64,000 bases of DNA from assembly GCA_964445815.1 (NCBI GenBank), contig CAYULW010000002.1, positions 124,001 through 188,000 on the forward strand. The letters are read 5' to 3'. The notes beneath the pieces were generated by a model. It was not told the DNA's origin, searched no databases, and was given only the letters and a program-made list of their open reading frames with translations. The stretch is from CAYULW01 sp964445815. GTDB taxonomy: Bacteria > Bacteroidota > Bacteroidia > Flavobacteriales_E > Vicingaceae. The translations under genes and the position numbers were made by a program. This document shows, one piece after another, positions 16,806 to 25,556 of this stretch. How positions within the stretch are numbered: the stretch's first letter is position 1; each line of letters begins with the position of its first letter.

Positions 16806-17291
16806 TTACCCATTTATTTTTCTTGAAAGTTCAACCCAAGTTTCTCCCACTTTTTGCAGTAATAAAATGCTGTATTCATTATCGAGGTTGATCGTTCCAT
16901 TTATCGCAAGGTTGCCATTGTTGTTGATTGTTAAGCTTGTGCCGTTTCCTACTATTGTGATGATTTGCCCTTCATATCCACCCAAGATATTTTCCAATAG
17001 GTCTCCTACATTGTAATTGTTCACTTTATAGAGCTTACTAACAGAGGAAACAAAAATGGACTTGTTTGTCATCTCAACTACCACCGAACTTTGTATTGTA
17101 AGTCCTTTAAGAGCATGATTGATAATTGAGGTAATCTGCTCTAAATCGTAAGTCTGAAATTTGACTAACTCAAATCCATCGTCAGTTACTTCATCTTTCG
17201 TTACACAGATTTCCTTTTTGTCTGTAAAGATGATGGCCTGTTCATGAAAATGAGAACCGACATTTTCGCTTTTTAATTTATATACATTCAT
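16806..17291 (-). CDS. Fibre-like protein with shared C-terminal module
   Basis: 161 residues. The C-terminal 70 residues (ENILGGYEGQIITIVGNG ... ILLLQKVGETWVELSR) match the C-terminus of the protein at 17918 (FILGGHIGQVLTI ... ITLQKLSESVWVELTR). This beta-rich module resembles those at the ends of Bacteroidota phage fibre proteins. It probably trimerises or binds a receptor. It is separated from the previous gene by the hairpin at 17302-17325. Confidence 0.65.
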   Translation of the reverse strand: MNVYKLKSENVGSHFHEQAIIFTDKKEICVTKDEVTDDGFELVKFQTYDLEQITSIINHALKGLTIQSSVVVEMTNKSIFVSSVSKLYKVNNYNVGDLLENILGGYEGQIITIVGNGTSLTINNNGNLAINGTINLDNEYSILLLQKVGETWVELSRKING

Positions 17292-17301
17292 AACTTAACA
17301 A

Positions 17302-17325
17302 TACCGGAGGGAAGACCCTCCGGTA
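17302..17325 (-). terminator. Perfect 10-bp hairpin inside the fibre cluster
   Basis: TACCGGAGGG and CCCTCCGGTA pair around a 4-nt loop, between the stop of the 17339 gene and the start of the 16806 gene. On the minus strand only a short T-rich stretch (TTGTTAAGTT) follows, so it may be an attenuator rather than a full terminator. Confidence 0.65.
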
Positions 17326-17338
17326 ATAACCGAATTGA

Positions 17339-17806
17339 TTACCATTCAGTTGATTGAAGTAAAATCAGAGGTTTACCCTCGAAAGTACCATCTCCCAACT
17401 TTGCTAAATCTTCTGAATTAGCTAATGATTCTTGTTTGCTATCAATCTGACTTTGTAAGCCGGATTCGATGCCATCTACAGCAGCTTGCGTGTAGACATC
17501 AGCCGAATTAGCTTTTTGGTCAATCTGATTTTGCAAACCAGTCTCAACAGTATTGATATCGTCTGGAGTGGAACCGGCTGGCAATTGACTTGCCGGGACT
17601 TTCCCTTCTCCATCCAATTCGGCATATCCGCCTGCCGAACCTTTTAAAGAACTCATATAAGCCTGAACCAATGCTTCGGTAGAGACCGGAATCGGATTCC
17701 CTTCATCATCGGCGACATAATGCAGCGCATTTCCGTTATCACCCTGAACATAATAAATGTCATTGGCTTCCAATACTGCTGGTAATTCCAACACAAAATG
17801 TATCAT
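17339..17806 (-). CDS. Fibre-like protein with GxAELDxxGKVPxxQLP motif
   Basis: 155 residues. The stretch GGYAELDGEGKVPASQLPAG is a motif common in phage tail-fibre and spike proteins. It is followed by heptad-like repeats (ETGLQNQIDQKANSADVYTQ, VDGIESGLQSQIDSK) suggesting a trimeric coiled-coil shaft. The N-terminus (YYVQGDNGNALHYVADDEGN) may be an attachment domain. It belongs to the fibre cassette 16806-22001. Confidence 0.7.
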   Translation of the reverse strand: MIHFVLELPAVLEANDIYYVQGDNGNALHYVADDEGNPIPVSTEALVQAYMSSLKGSAGGYAELDGEGKVPASQLPAGSTPDDINTVETGLQNQIDQKANSADVYTQAAVDGIESGLQSQIDSKQESLANSEDLAKLGDGTFEGKPLILLQSTEW

Positions 17807-17917
17807 AGAAATTAGATTTTGCTACTTGTTAAGTAGCTGTTAACATTAGAAGTGTTTGCGCCTACTTCTCTTAATTCTCTCTTCACGTGCGCAACCGTAA
17901 CCTACTTAGTAGCTACT

Positions 17918-18592
17918 CTAAGGAAATTGATTCCTTGTCAGTTCTACCCAAACGGATTCGGACAGTTTCTGCAAGGTGATGTTGTCTAACCTATTTGCAT
18001 CCTTTAATTCAAAAGGTGCTGATAGCTTAATATTTTCTGTGGACTGAAATGTCAAATGATGAGCCTCATTACGTCTTATGGTTAAGACCTGTCCGATATG
18101 ACCACCTAAAATGAATTCTAAGTAGGCATTGCTTCCATATCCATCAATAACTATAGCCAAAGTGTTATCATTTAATTCATTTGGAATACTGATTGAAAAG
18201 GCCACATCTGAATCTGTATTTGATGCAGACAATGAGTTGATGCCTACTCCAGATTCAATGTTCGCAGTCGGTAAACCAAGAATTTGAGTAGAAAATGCAT
18301 TGAGTTTTTCTGAGAGTTGCAGGGGCGTGACCATTTTCTGATCGTTAAGCCCTTGTAATACCTCTTCTTTTGTTGCTGCTTCAATAATTCTAATCGGTGT
18401 CCAATCCGTATTATTACTTCCGGTTTTACGATAACGAACAATCGGCTCTACCGATCTATCCTCGTATTCAACACCAATAGGGAAGTCCATGTTTGGTGCG
18501 CCATTTCCATAGATTAGAATCTGTCGATTATTTAACTCTTTTGCTAAGAGTTCAGCTTGAGCTTGAGCTTGTGTAACCGTCCAATATTCCAT
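17918..18592 (-). CDS. Fibre-like protein combining two shared modules
   Basis: 224 residues. The N-terminal 60 residues (ELNNRQILIYGNGAPNMDFP, GVEYEDRSVEPIVRY) match the N-terminus of the 587-residue protein at 18595. The C-terminal 70 residues match the protein at 16806. A central segment (ATKEEVLQGLNDQKMVTPLQ) looks like a fibre shaft. It is thus a chimera of modules used elsewhere in the cluster, typical of receptor-binding proteins under host-range selection. Confidence 0.68.
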   Translation of the reverse strand: MEYWTVTQAQAQAELLAKELNNRQILIYGNGAPNMDFPIGVEYEDRSVEPIVRYRKTGSNNTDWTPIRIIEAATKEEVLQGLNDQKMVTPLQLSEKLNAFSTQILGLPTANIESGVGINSLSASNTDSDVAFSISIPNELNDNTLAIVIDGYGSNAYLEFILGGHIGQVLTIRRNEAHHLTFQSTENIKLSAPFELKDANRLDNITLQKLSESVWVELTRNQFP

Positions 18593-18594
18593 TG

Positions 18595-20358
18595 CTATAC
18601 GATCTCTTCAATTGTAATAGTTGCAAGTCCTGTAGTATTGTTATTGACCGCTTGGCTATCTGTCCAATGGAATAATTTCCCTTTGACATTCAATGTGCCT
18701 GAAGGGGAGGTGATGCTATAAGATTTCAGCTCATCGGTAAAGTTGTTCTTGTAAGTTAAAAGAATTGAATCCTTATCTCGTGCAACTACCTTAGAAGTAT
18801 CAGAAACATTAACACCTAAATCCAGCTCATTTTGAAATGCCGGAACTTGAATGGTTCTGCTGACAAATCCACCAAGTTCATATTGCGTATCACCAGATAA
18901 TACATTGACAGTTTTACCTGCTAAGTTTTTGGCTTCAGTCAACGAAAAGTTAAATACACCTTTTTCGTCATCGTCATGCACTCTTAAAGTTTGATCCCAT
19001 TGTTTCTTATCCCCTGAATCTTGCATTGTATTTAGTAGAGTGCCATGCGGTACTGAAATAGTTGGGGCTTCTAATAGCTCTTGATCCGATAAAAGACTGA
19101 TTTCATGGTTTTGAGCCTGTGTGCCATTGTTTCCACCACTTCTTAATCGACTTAGTGGCTCTGAAATTTGGATAACCGGATCACTATCTGCAATTTGAAC
19201 AACTGCTTCTGTTGTAGTTACCGCACCATTTGATGTTTTTGTTAATCTAATTCTAATATTAGATTCTGAAATGTTGTATTCTCCGGCAATTCTTGAAACT
19301 TCTTTAAATGGTTCAAATACGGTAGGATCAGTTATTTCCAATTGACCATTAGGAGAATCGTAAAGAATTTCATCATATCCACCGCCCGAAAGATCAACCT
19401 TTGCGATTTCATTTTCTTTTAGAGCCATTTGACCTACAGGGTATTCAATGGCATCTATAATACCTGACGGATAAACATTGTTTAAGACAACCACATTTAC
19501 ACCATCATCGTTACCATCATTCTCTGTAAGGTACTCACCTCCGAAAGAACCGTTAGCATTCATAGCTCTTAGTTTAATGCCGTGTGATGATGGGGTAACT
19601 CCTTGATCAGCTACCGTAATGTTAATCGTGGTTGATTGTGTAGGATCGAAATCAAATGTTTCTGCTTTAGCTGCACCATATTCTAAAACTTCAATTCTTA
19701 CCATATCTATATCTGAGTTGACTTCAACTGTGTAGCTATCACCTTCTTTAAGTTCAGTTTGTCCACTAGGGTAATTCCCTATGAAACTAGCAGATAATAT
19801 TTCTGCTCCTACATCATGAGTGATCACTATACTATGTTTTGCGCCGTCTTCATGTTCACAGATTATTTCTTGATCTCCTGATAGGTCAATATCAATTTCT
19901 CCTTCCCACCAAAATTCTCCCTCGTCAAGGGTCAGGTTAACAGGATTTCCGTTGACTTTAACTTCCGGTTTGTAGTTGGAATGACCAACCGATGCAATGA
20001 TTGCAACTGTAATAAGGTCTGTATTTGTGAGTGCCGAATCTAGTACTTTACCTTCAGATGAAAATACCTTTTGACCAACATTATCTAGCTGATTTTGAGG
20101 GTTAATGTCAGTTATAAAAACCGAACCACTCACATTTTTTTCTCCATCGGCTTTGGCTATCCAATTACTAGCAACTCCTAATGATTTTTGCTCATAAGTA
20201 ACCGGAGGGTCAACGGATTGGTCAATATACTCTGATCCAAGTGGTGCAGGGCTGGTCGGTGCGCCATTGCCTTTAATGAGTATTTTTCGATTAGCAAACT
20301 CTTGAGCATTTAGAGCTGCATTTGCTTCAAACAATTCCTTAGATACATTATCTGACAT
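18595..20358 (-). CDS. Large beta-rich spike protein, paralogue B
   Basis: 587 residues. An N-terminal module (NRKILIKGNGAPTSPAPLGS) shared with the 17918 protein is followed by a body homologous throughout to the 528-residue protein at 20415. Shared landmarks include KVFSSEGKVLDS, GAAKAETFDFDP, SRIAGEYNIS, SGGNNGTQAQNH, HDDDEKG and the ending LFHWTDSQAVNNNTTGLATI. There are no enzyme motifs; the alternating pattern suggests stacked Ig-like domains. The duplication with addition of an N-terminal module implies two alternative or co-assembled spikes. Confidence 0.65.
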   Translation of the reverse strand: MSDNVSKELFEANAALNAQEFANRKILIKGNGAPTSPAPLGSEYIDQSVDPPVTYEQKSLGVASNWIAKADGEKNVSGSVFITDINPQNQLDNVGQKVFSSEGKVLDSALTNTDLITVAIIASVGHSNYKPEVKVNGNPVNLTLDEGEFWWEGEIDIDLSGDQEIICEHEDGAKHSIVITHDVGAEILSASFIGNYPSGQTELKEGDSYTVEVNSDIDMVRIEVLEYGAAKAETFDFDPTQSTTINITVADQGVTPSSHGIKLRAMNANGSFGGEYLTENDGNDDGVNVVVLNNVYPSGIIDAIEYPVGQMALKENEIAKVDLSGGGYDEILYDSPNGQLEITDPTVFEPFKEVSRIAGEYNISESNIRIRLTKTSNGAVTTTEAVVQIADSDPVIQISEPLSRLRSGGNNGTQAQNHEISLLSDQELLEAPTISVPHGTLLNTMQDSGDKKQWDQTLRVHDDDEKGVFNFSLTEAKNLAGKTVNVLSGDTQYELGGFVSRTIQVPAFQNELDLGVNVSDTSKVVARDKDSILLTYKNNFTDELKSYSITSPSGTLNVKGKLFHWTDSQAVNNNTTGLATITIEEIV

Positions 20359-20414
20359 ATTCTTCTTCTATTATGCTGTTATTAAACAGCGATTCAACTT
20401 CAATTAATTCTGTT

Positions 20415-22001
20415 CTAGGGCAACTCTTCAATAAGGACAGTTGCCAGTCCTGTGCTGTTATTGTTAACCGCCTGCTCATCATTCCAATGAAATAGGTCCC
20501 CTTGTGGATTGATGACATTGCTAGGCTTTGTGATGGTGTAGGTGAGGGGTGCGTTGTTAAGACTATTAACGTAGGTCATCAATCGTTCATCTTTGTCTTT
20601 TGCGATGAGTTTTGAAACATCAGTTACAGCAGTTCCTAGTTGTGCTTCATTTGTAAATTCTAAGAAACTTAATGTTCGCTGAACAAACCCTCCAATTTCG
20701 TAGTTGCTTTGACCTGTAAAGGAGTTAGTGACAATACCTGCAAGATTTATTGCTTCAACTAAAACCGCAGTATGTATGCCTTTCTCATCATCATCATGAA
20801 TCAATATGTGTTGCTGATAGTTATTTGAGTCACCAATTGCCTGCATTTCTCCTTGTAGTGAACCTTCCGGAACTGAAATTATAGGGAGACTGATTAATGC
20901 TTGATTAGAACTAATGATTAAGGAGTGATTTTGTGCTTCTGTTCCATTGTTACCACCGGAAACAAGTCGCCCATCAATACCATCAAAAGTGATGCTTGCA
21001 GCTATGTGAGCTATTTTAACAGTTACGTTCTCTGAGGTTTCAGCTCCATTTGATGATCTTTTAGCTGTGATGGTTAGGTTGCTTTGATTAAGGTTGTAAT
21101 CTCCTGCAATTCTGGAAACCTCTTTAGCAGCACTATAGCTATTAGGGGAGACAATACTTAATTGTTCATTTTTTGATTCATAATCAATCGAATCAAAATT
21201 TTCTATGCTGTGAATAATGCTGGCTTTCTCCTCATTTTTTATAGCTAATTGATTCTCAGGATAACTAATTGCTTGGATGTTAATGGTAGGATAGAGGTTA
21301 TTTAGTATAACAGTATGCTTTCCATTTTCATTTCCATTACTCTCAGTTAAGTACCAATCGCTTTTTGTTCCATTTTGATTGACAATTCTGAGTTTTACAC
21401 CTTGACTATTCGGTGTATTGCCTCTATCTGCTACAACTATATCAACGCTGTGAGTAGAGGTAGAATCAAACTGAAATGTTTCGGCCTTTGCTGCACCATA
21501 ATCGGCGATCTCTATAGAGGAAAAAACCTCTGCGCTTTCTACCTGAAGACTAAAGCGATCAAATTCTTTAAGTTCTGTTTGACCATTAGGATAACCACCT
21601 GTTAGAAATGCATCTGAAATTACAGGGTTAGATTCACTAAGGATCATACAGCGATGAAATGCGCCATCATTGTGTATGACTTCCACCATACTATTTCCAC
21701 CAAGATCAATATCAATATCACCTGTCCAAACATTTTGGTCTTCATCTTGCACTAAATTGACCTGCTCATTTCCTATCATCACAATGGGTTTAAAGCTTGA
21801 AAAGCCAGTAATTGCAAGAATAGAAACAGTAATAAGGTCAGTAGAGCTGGAGCAACTTTGTAAGACCAATCCATCTGAGGAAAAGACTTTTGATGCCACA
21901 TTTTCTGTGGTCTCTTGTGCTTCAATGTTTGTTATAAATACTGCTCCACCTTGTTTAGCAGATATGACGACATCACTTTGGTATCCTCCTTCAAAACTCA
22001 T
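20415..22001 (-). CDS. Large beta-rich spike protein, paralogue A
   Basis: 528 residues, paralogous along its whole length to the 587-residue protein but lacking the NRxILIxGNGAP module. Landmarks: KVFSSDGLVLQS, GAAKAETFQFDS, SRIAGDYNLN, SGGNNGTEAQNH, IHDDDEKG, LFHWNDEQAVNNNSTGLAT. It is predicted to be an extended beta-sandwich protein at the virion surface. The gene follows the methyltransferase gene after 12 bp. Confidence 0.65.
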   Translation of the reverse strand: MSFEGGYQSDVVISAKQGGAVFITNIEAQETTENVASKVFSSDGLVLQSCSSSTDLITVSILAITGFSSFKPIVMIGNEQVNLVQDEDQNVWTGDIDIDLGGNSMVEVIHNDGAFHRCMILSESNPVISDAFLTGGYPNGQTELKEFDRFSLQVESAEVFSSIEIADYGAAKAETFQFDSTSTHSVDIVVADRGNTPNSQGVKLRIVNQNGTKSDWYLTESNGNENGKHTVILNNLYPTINIQAISYPENQLAIKNEEKASIIHSIENFDSIDYESKNEQLSIVSPNSYSAAKEVSRIAGDYNLNQSNLTITAKRSSNGAETSENVTVKIAHIAASITFDGIDGRLVSGGNNGTEAQNHSLIISSNQALISLPIISVPEGSLQGEMQAIGDSNNYQQHILIHDDDEKGIHTAVLVEAINLAGIVTNSFTGQSNYEIGGFVQRTLSFLEFTNEAQLGTAVTDVSKLIAKDKDERLMTYVNSLNNAPLTYTITKPSNVINPQGDLFHWNDEQAVNNNSTGLATVLIEELP

Positions 22002-22013
22002 AGTCCTCTTCTT

Positions 22014-22808
22014 TTATGCACACATTTTGATTCTATCTTCTGCGATCTCACAGTAGAATTTGCTTAAATCACTACCTATGTAGCTTCTGCCATTTAGTCT
22101 AGCCATTTTCGCAGTTGTACCGCTTCCCATAAAAGGGTCAAACACTAAATCGCCCTTATTACTCCAACTCAGGATGTGATCTTCTGCAAGCTGTTCCGGG
22201 AATATGGCAGGGTGCAAGTAGGCCACTTCATCCTTTGTTACATTATTTCCACCAACGATGTACTCCCAAATATTATCTTTTGGCACAAACTCTTTAGGAA
22301 TGAATAGGTTCTTTCTAAAGTCACCATTTTGATCCCTATGAAAGGCTTTGAAGCGAATTCTCTTGTCTTTAAATGATCTACTTTTTCTAAGCAGAATATT
22401 TGTAGTTTTTGGCCGTCCTTTGCTAAATACAAACATGTATTCAAAACATTGTTGATACCTTTTGTTGGCATTTGGCGTTGGATTTACCTTCCTATAGATC
22501 ATCGTATCGTGTAATCGCCAGCCATTTTCCATAAAGCATAGTGCTTGTCTAAATGAGTTACCACTCTCAGAGCCTCTAAGTTTTGTTGAGCGTAGGACTT
22601 GATCGTTAACTATCCATACTACAATGCCACCCTGTTTTGTCACCCGATATAATTCAGGGATTATATCCTCATGAGAGAAAGAATAACCTTCGTAATTTCT
22701 AAGGTCATCATAAGGTGGAGATGTCACGGTTAAGTCAATCAGTCCTTCCTGCATCCTTTTCATGCAGTCTAAAGCACTTTCATTGTATATTTTATTTAAT
22801 ACGATCAT
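22014..22808 (-). CDS. DNA methyltransferase (N4-cytosine/N6-adenine, TSPPY type)
   Basis: 264 residues. The catalytic TSPPY lies at residues 29-33 and the S-adenosylmethionine motif DPFMGSGTTA near the C-terminus (about 223-232), the beta-class order of M.MboII-like enzymes. The length is normal. No restriction endonuclease is adjacent, so it is probably an orphan phage methylase protecting viral DNA from host restriction. It is the only clear nucleic-acid enzyme in the operon and sits between the lysis-like genes and the spike genes. The target sequence cannot be read. Confidence 0.93.
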   Translation of the reverse strand: MIVLNKIYNESALDCMKRMQEGLIDLTVTSPPYDDLRNYEGYSFSHEDIIPELYRVTKQGGIVVWIVNDQVLRSTKLRGSESGNSFRQALCFMENGWRLHDTMIYRKVNPTPNANKRYQQCFEYMFVFSKGRPKTTNILLRKSRSFKDKRIRFKAFHRDQNGDFRKNLFIPKEFVPKDNIWEYIVGGNNVTKDEVAYLHPAIFPEQLAEDHILSWSNKGDLVFDPFMGSGTTAKMARLNGRSYIGSDLSKFYCEIAEDRIKMCA

Positions 22809-22814
22809 GACCTA

Positions 22815-23234
22815 CTACTTTAGAATTATTGCTGCGCTAGATAAGACAGAAACTGTGGTTAACAGTATCTTTTGCCACTTAGCCCGTCTTATTTTCTTAT
22901 CCTTTTCCTTAATGTCTGCTCGTAACAACTCAATGCTTTCATTTTTGTATAAAATGATTTGATCGAGGTTTTCAATCTTTTGATTTAAGGCTAATTGGAT
23001 TTCATCTCCATTTTTAAGTTGCTCTCGAAACAGGCTTTTTTGCTGCTTAACGGATAGTTCTAAACTATCAGCAAACTGTGCCTTTATTAAGTGAGTGGCA
23101 ATGACTTTACTTTGTGGAATGGTAAAACAGAAGTTGGTGTCTGTTTTAATCGTAAGTATAGTTGGTTTTAAAGTCTGTGAAAAAGCGGTATAACTCATCA
23201 TTATCCATCCCATCAACACTATTAATCTTCTCAT
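22815..23234 (-). CDS. Spanin-like protein: signal peptide, coiled coil, terminal span
   Basis: 139 residues: a signal peptide (about 1-19, ending AFSQ), a helical coiled-coil region (60-115), and a C-terminal membrane span (about 121-138, LLTTVSVLSSAAIIL). No lipobox. It overlaps the preceding coiled-coil gene by 89 bp in another frame. Such overlap and a topology bridging the periplasm are typical of phage spanins, which disrupt the outer membrane at lysis. It could instead be a virion protein. Confidence 0.6.
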   Translation of the reverse strand: MRRLIVLMGWIMMSYTAFSQTLKPTILTIKTDTNFCFTIPQSKVIATHLIKAQFADSLELSVKQQKSLFREQLKNGDEIQLALNQKIENLDQIILYKNESIELLRADIKEKDKKIRRAKWQKILLTTVSVLSSAAIILK

Positions 23235-23526
23235 CTCTCTTCTCCTTTATTAATGATTGTTCTAACTCAACGACTTCTATGGATTCGTTTAGACTATCTG
23301 TTTGCTCTTGTAAATCCTCTATTTTCAGATCAAGTCGTTTATTTTCTTCTCTTAATTCAATGCTATTTTGTTCCAGTTCTTCTACCTTATCCTGAATAAT
23401 TGAATGGTCTGTTTCTGATCCATAATCCACCACAAAAACCATTATCAGATAAAAACTGATTAGGGTCACTAAATAGCCGATCACCCATTTATTCATTTTG
23501 ACCTCCTTTGATTTTATCTGTTGCAA
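23146..23526 (-). CDS. Membrane-anchored coiled-coil protein, i-spanin-like
   Basis: 126 residues with one N-terminal span (about 11-31; the ATG at 23496 giving MNKWVIGYLV is an alternative start) and a long coiled coil (VEELEQNSIELREENKRLDL and onward). It overlaps the holin-like gene upstream and the spanin-like gene downstream. The order holin, anchored coiled coil, exported coiled coil resembles Rz/Rz1 cassettes. Confidence 0.6.
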   Translation of the reverse strand: MQQIKSKEVKMNKWVIGYLVTLISFYLIMVFVVDYGSETDHSIIQDKVEELEQNSIELREENKRLDLKIEDLQEQTDSLNESIEVVELEQSLIKEKRDEKINSVDGMDNDELYRFFTDFKTNYTYD

Positions 23527-23851
23527 AAAGTGCCAGCTTTTGTTTTAATGCTCCGATTATGGCATCAACAAGTAATTTGTGGAATGCGAAAGAAATCAAA
23601 AAGGAAGAGAACAGACCACTAAGTTGTTCTTTCTCTAAACCCCATATAAGGTAATAAAGCGGAGCATATATCAGTCCGATCAAGGCCACCTTAAAGCGTT
23701 TTTTTATGCCTTTGAGAAATTTCCATTTGATGTTTTGTTCAATGGATTGGTAGCCGTACCCAATCAAGATGAAAGTGATGATATACATCCACTCCAATTT
23801 TTCTAAAAACGGCAGTATACTTCTGCCAAACTCTTCTATTATTACTTCCAT
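23489..23851 (-). CDS. Holin-like membrane protein
   Basis: 120 residues with about three hydrophobic segments (22-38, 55-71, 78-100) and charged ends. It precedes the two coiled-coil genes and follows small membrane genes. Its length and topology match class I-like holins that permit endolysin release, but no sequence signature proves it. Confidence 0.5.
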   Translation of the reverse strand: MEVIIEEFGRSILPFLEKLEWMYIITFILIGYGYQSIEQNIKWKFLKGIKKRFKVALIGLIYAPLYYLIWGLEKEQLSGLFSSFLISFAFHKLLVDAIIGALKQKLALFATDKIKGGQNE

Positions 23852-23869
23852 ACTTCTATTATTTAATGA

Positions 23870-24313
23870 TTATTGATTTTCTTTTGATGTGTTCGGATAA
23901 TTATCCGGCTCTACACGATGTCTGCCTTTTAGATAGCCCTTAGAAAGACCCCAAAGATTGTAAAGCATGTGTTCTAAAGCAGGCAATTCAGTTTTATTGT
24001 AAATACCGAGATCCTTCATCTTTTCTCTATATTCTTTACTTTGCTTGAGTCCTTTTCTTTGTAGACAACTGTCAACATAATCTTCCACTAATTCGAGTTC
24101 ATCAAAGTCCAAGAGGCTTAATTCTGCTTTGGTGTCTTGAATAACTGAATCGGGGAATTCCCATGTGAGATTTTTAGCTGCTCTCTTTTTATTGAGCTTT
24201 GTGATGATCCATTTGATTTTTAGTGATTTGCCAAAATCCGTTTTTCTATAGGCTAGATAAGCGAGACCTAAGAAAACCGAGATACCAAATGCTATTATGA
24301 TCTTTTTATTCAT
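23870..24313 (-). CDS. N-terminal single-span protein, unknown
   Basis: 147 residues: a span at about 5-22 (IIAFGISVFLGLAYLAY), then a charged helical domain with two Cys-containing or Leu-rich segments. It shares the ATGA-type junction at 24313 with the gene before it. Likely a virion membrane protein by context only. Confidence 0.6.
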   Translation of the reverse strand: MNKKIIIAFGISVFLGLAYLAYRKTDFGKSLKIKWIITKLNKKRAAKNLTWEFPDSVIQDTKAELSLLDFDELELVEDYVDSCLQRKGLKQSKEYREKMKDLGIYNKTELPALEHMLYNLWGLSKGYLKGRHRVEPDNYPNTSKENQ

Positions 24314-24519
24314 TATGCTGCTTTTTTTCTGCTTAAAGCCCTGATACCTGCTCCCAATAGATGACTGAATATGACTAAACCAATCCCAATTCCTAAAAGG
24401 GTAGCGGCAGTTTGACTATCTACACTAATGTTAATTTTGTTGCTAGTCTTGATGCCATCGTTACCAAGAACTCTATCGAGATAACCGAATAAGTTTTGTT
24501 TGTTTTCTTGATTGCTCAT
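24313..24519 (-). CDS. Small C-terminal single-span protein
   Basis: 68 residues: a soluble N-terminus, then a hydrophobic segment at about 38-58 (ATLLGIGIGLVIFSHLLGAG) and a basic tail SRKKAA. It overlaps both neighbours by 1-4 bp. Basic C-terminal tails recur in this operon. Confidence 0.6.
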   Translation of the reverse strand: MSNQENKQNLFGYLDRVLGNDGIKTSNKINISVDSQTAATLLGIGIGLVIFSHLLGAGIRALSRKKAA

Positions 24520-24923
24520 GCGCTTTTCTTTTTTCGTTGGTCATGCACCATGTTATCCATCATGTTTTGATTGTATAGAGCTTTACTGATGTTATCGATC
24601 TTAAAGAACTTTTGACATCTGGCTTGAGTTGTGAGATCAAACAGTCCGTTAGGTTTTCTTATCCATCCCAAGTTTCGCATCAGAAAAATTTGCAGTCGTT
24701 CTACTCGATGCCCTTTCGACCCCAACTGCAATGGAAAGGAATCGTCATTGACAGGGGGGGAGTCACTTGTACTCTCCGTAGACTTGAATTGTTGCTTCTC
24801 TTTAGGAAGTTCCTCGTCTTTCTTGGTGGTTTTCTCCTCTTGTTTTGATAGGTTTCTTCCGATTAAAAGGCCAACGGTAAAACCTGCCAAGACTGCAATG
24901 CTAATTTTCAAGTTCTGATTCAT
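24516..24923 (-). CDS. Membrane-anchored peptidoglycan-binding-like protein
   Basis: 135 residues: a span at 6-23, a Lys/Glu linker, and a C-terminal domain FPLQLGSKGHRVERLQIFL with G-L-F-D-x-x-T that fits the PG_binding_1 fold. It is related in layout to the next upstream gene (24920). The pair may anchor a particle or machine to the cell wall. Confidence 0.6.
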   Translation of the reverse strand: MNQNLKISIAVLAGFTVGLLIGRNLSKQEEKTTKKDEELPKEKQQFKSTESTSDSPPVNDDSFPLQLGSKGHRVERLQIFLMRNLGWIRKPNGLFDLTTQARCQKFFKIDNISKALYNQNMMDNMVHDQRKKKSA

Positions 24924-25324
24924 ATTCTACCTTGTGTAAATGGATTGAGCTGTATGTTTAACTGCTCAAATTTTGACTGTGAAACTGTGCTAATACCTTC
25001 TATTCTTTTTAGTGCAGCGATGGTTTTATTCCCCATTTTGCCATCAACTTTTAAGAGTATTCTAGGCGGTCTTGTTTTACTGTTAAGGTATCGTTGTAAT
25101 GCTTTAACTTTTTCACCACAGCTACCGTATTTTAGTGGGAAACCGGAGTGTTGACAAAAGCCACTCGGTTTTTTAGTTATAGCCTTGAAAGGGTTTGGTT
25201 CATCCTTGTTGGTTAGCAGTTTATATATTCCATAAATCAAGAGTACACTTAACATTCCACCTGCGATTATATATACTGGTTTAGCATTATTTCCTTTCAT
25301 TTTGTTCTTCCTTTTTCCGTTCAT
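24920..25324 (-). CDS. Membrane-anchored peptidoglycan-binding protein
   Basis: 134 residues: a span at about 16-36, then FPLKYGSCGEKVKALQRYLN and VDGKMGNKTIAALKRI at about 63-112, a good PG_binding_1 signature. It overlaps the downstream paralogue-like gene by 4 bp and the upstream gene by 38 bp. It may position a virion or lysin at peptidoglycan. Confidence 0.72.
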   Translation of the reverse strand: MNGKRKNKMKGNNAKPVYIIAGGMLSVLLIYGIYKLLTNKDEPNPFKAITKKPSGFCQHSGFPLKYGSCGEKVKALQRYLNSKTRPPRILLKVDGKMGNKTIAALKRIEGISTVSQSKFEQLNIQLNPFTQGRI

Positions 25325-25547
25325 TCATACTTCTGAATAGATAGCCGATTCCACCACCTGCCATGCTACCCAGCCACATATATCCTATAATTGCCCAAAA
25401 GCCTTTCTTTTGGCTGATGGCTAGAGCAGCCCCATTCACTATACCCAAACTGATTAATCCCTTCTGTACATCACTTAGTAAAACATCATTAGGTACTGCC
25501 GTTTTCTTTGGTGGGGTTATCATTTTGAACTGTCCATCATTTTTCAT
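25287..25547 (-). CDS. Small two-segment membrane protein
   Basis: 86 residues with hydrophobic stretches at about 28-45 and 52-72 (FWAIIGYMWLGSMAGGGIGY) followed by a charged tail (MNERKKEEQNERK). It overlaps the peptidoglycan-binding gene by 38 bp. Function unknown. Confidence 0.6.
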   Translation of the reverse strand: MKNDGQFKMITPPKKTAVPNDVLLSDVQKGLISLGIVNGAALAISQKKGFWAIIGYMWLGSMAGGGIGYLFRSMNERKKEEQNERK

Positions 25548-25556
25548 AAAATCACT

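Noticed and set aside
22014..22808. Complete restriction-modification system
   Set aside because: Only the methyltransferase is present; neighbours are coiled-coil and spike proteins, so an orphan phage methylase is more likely.
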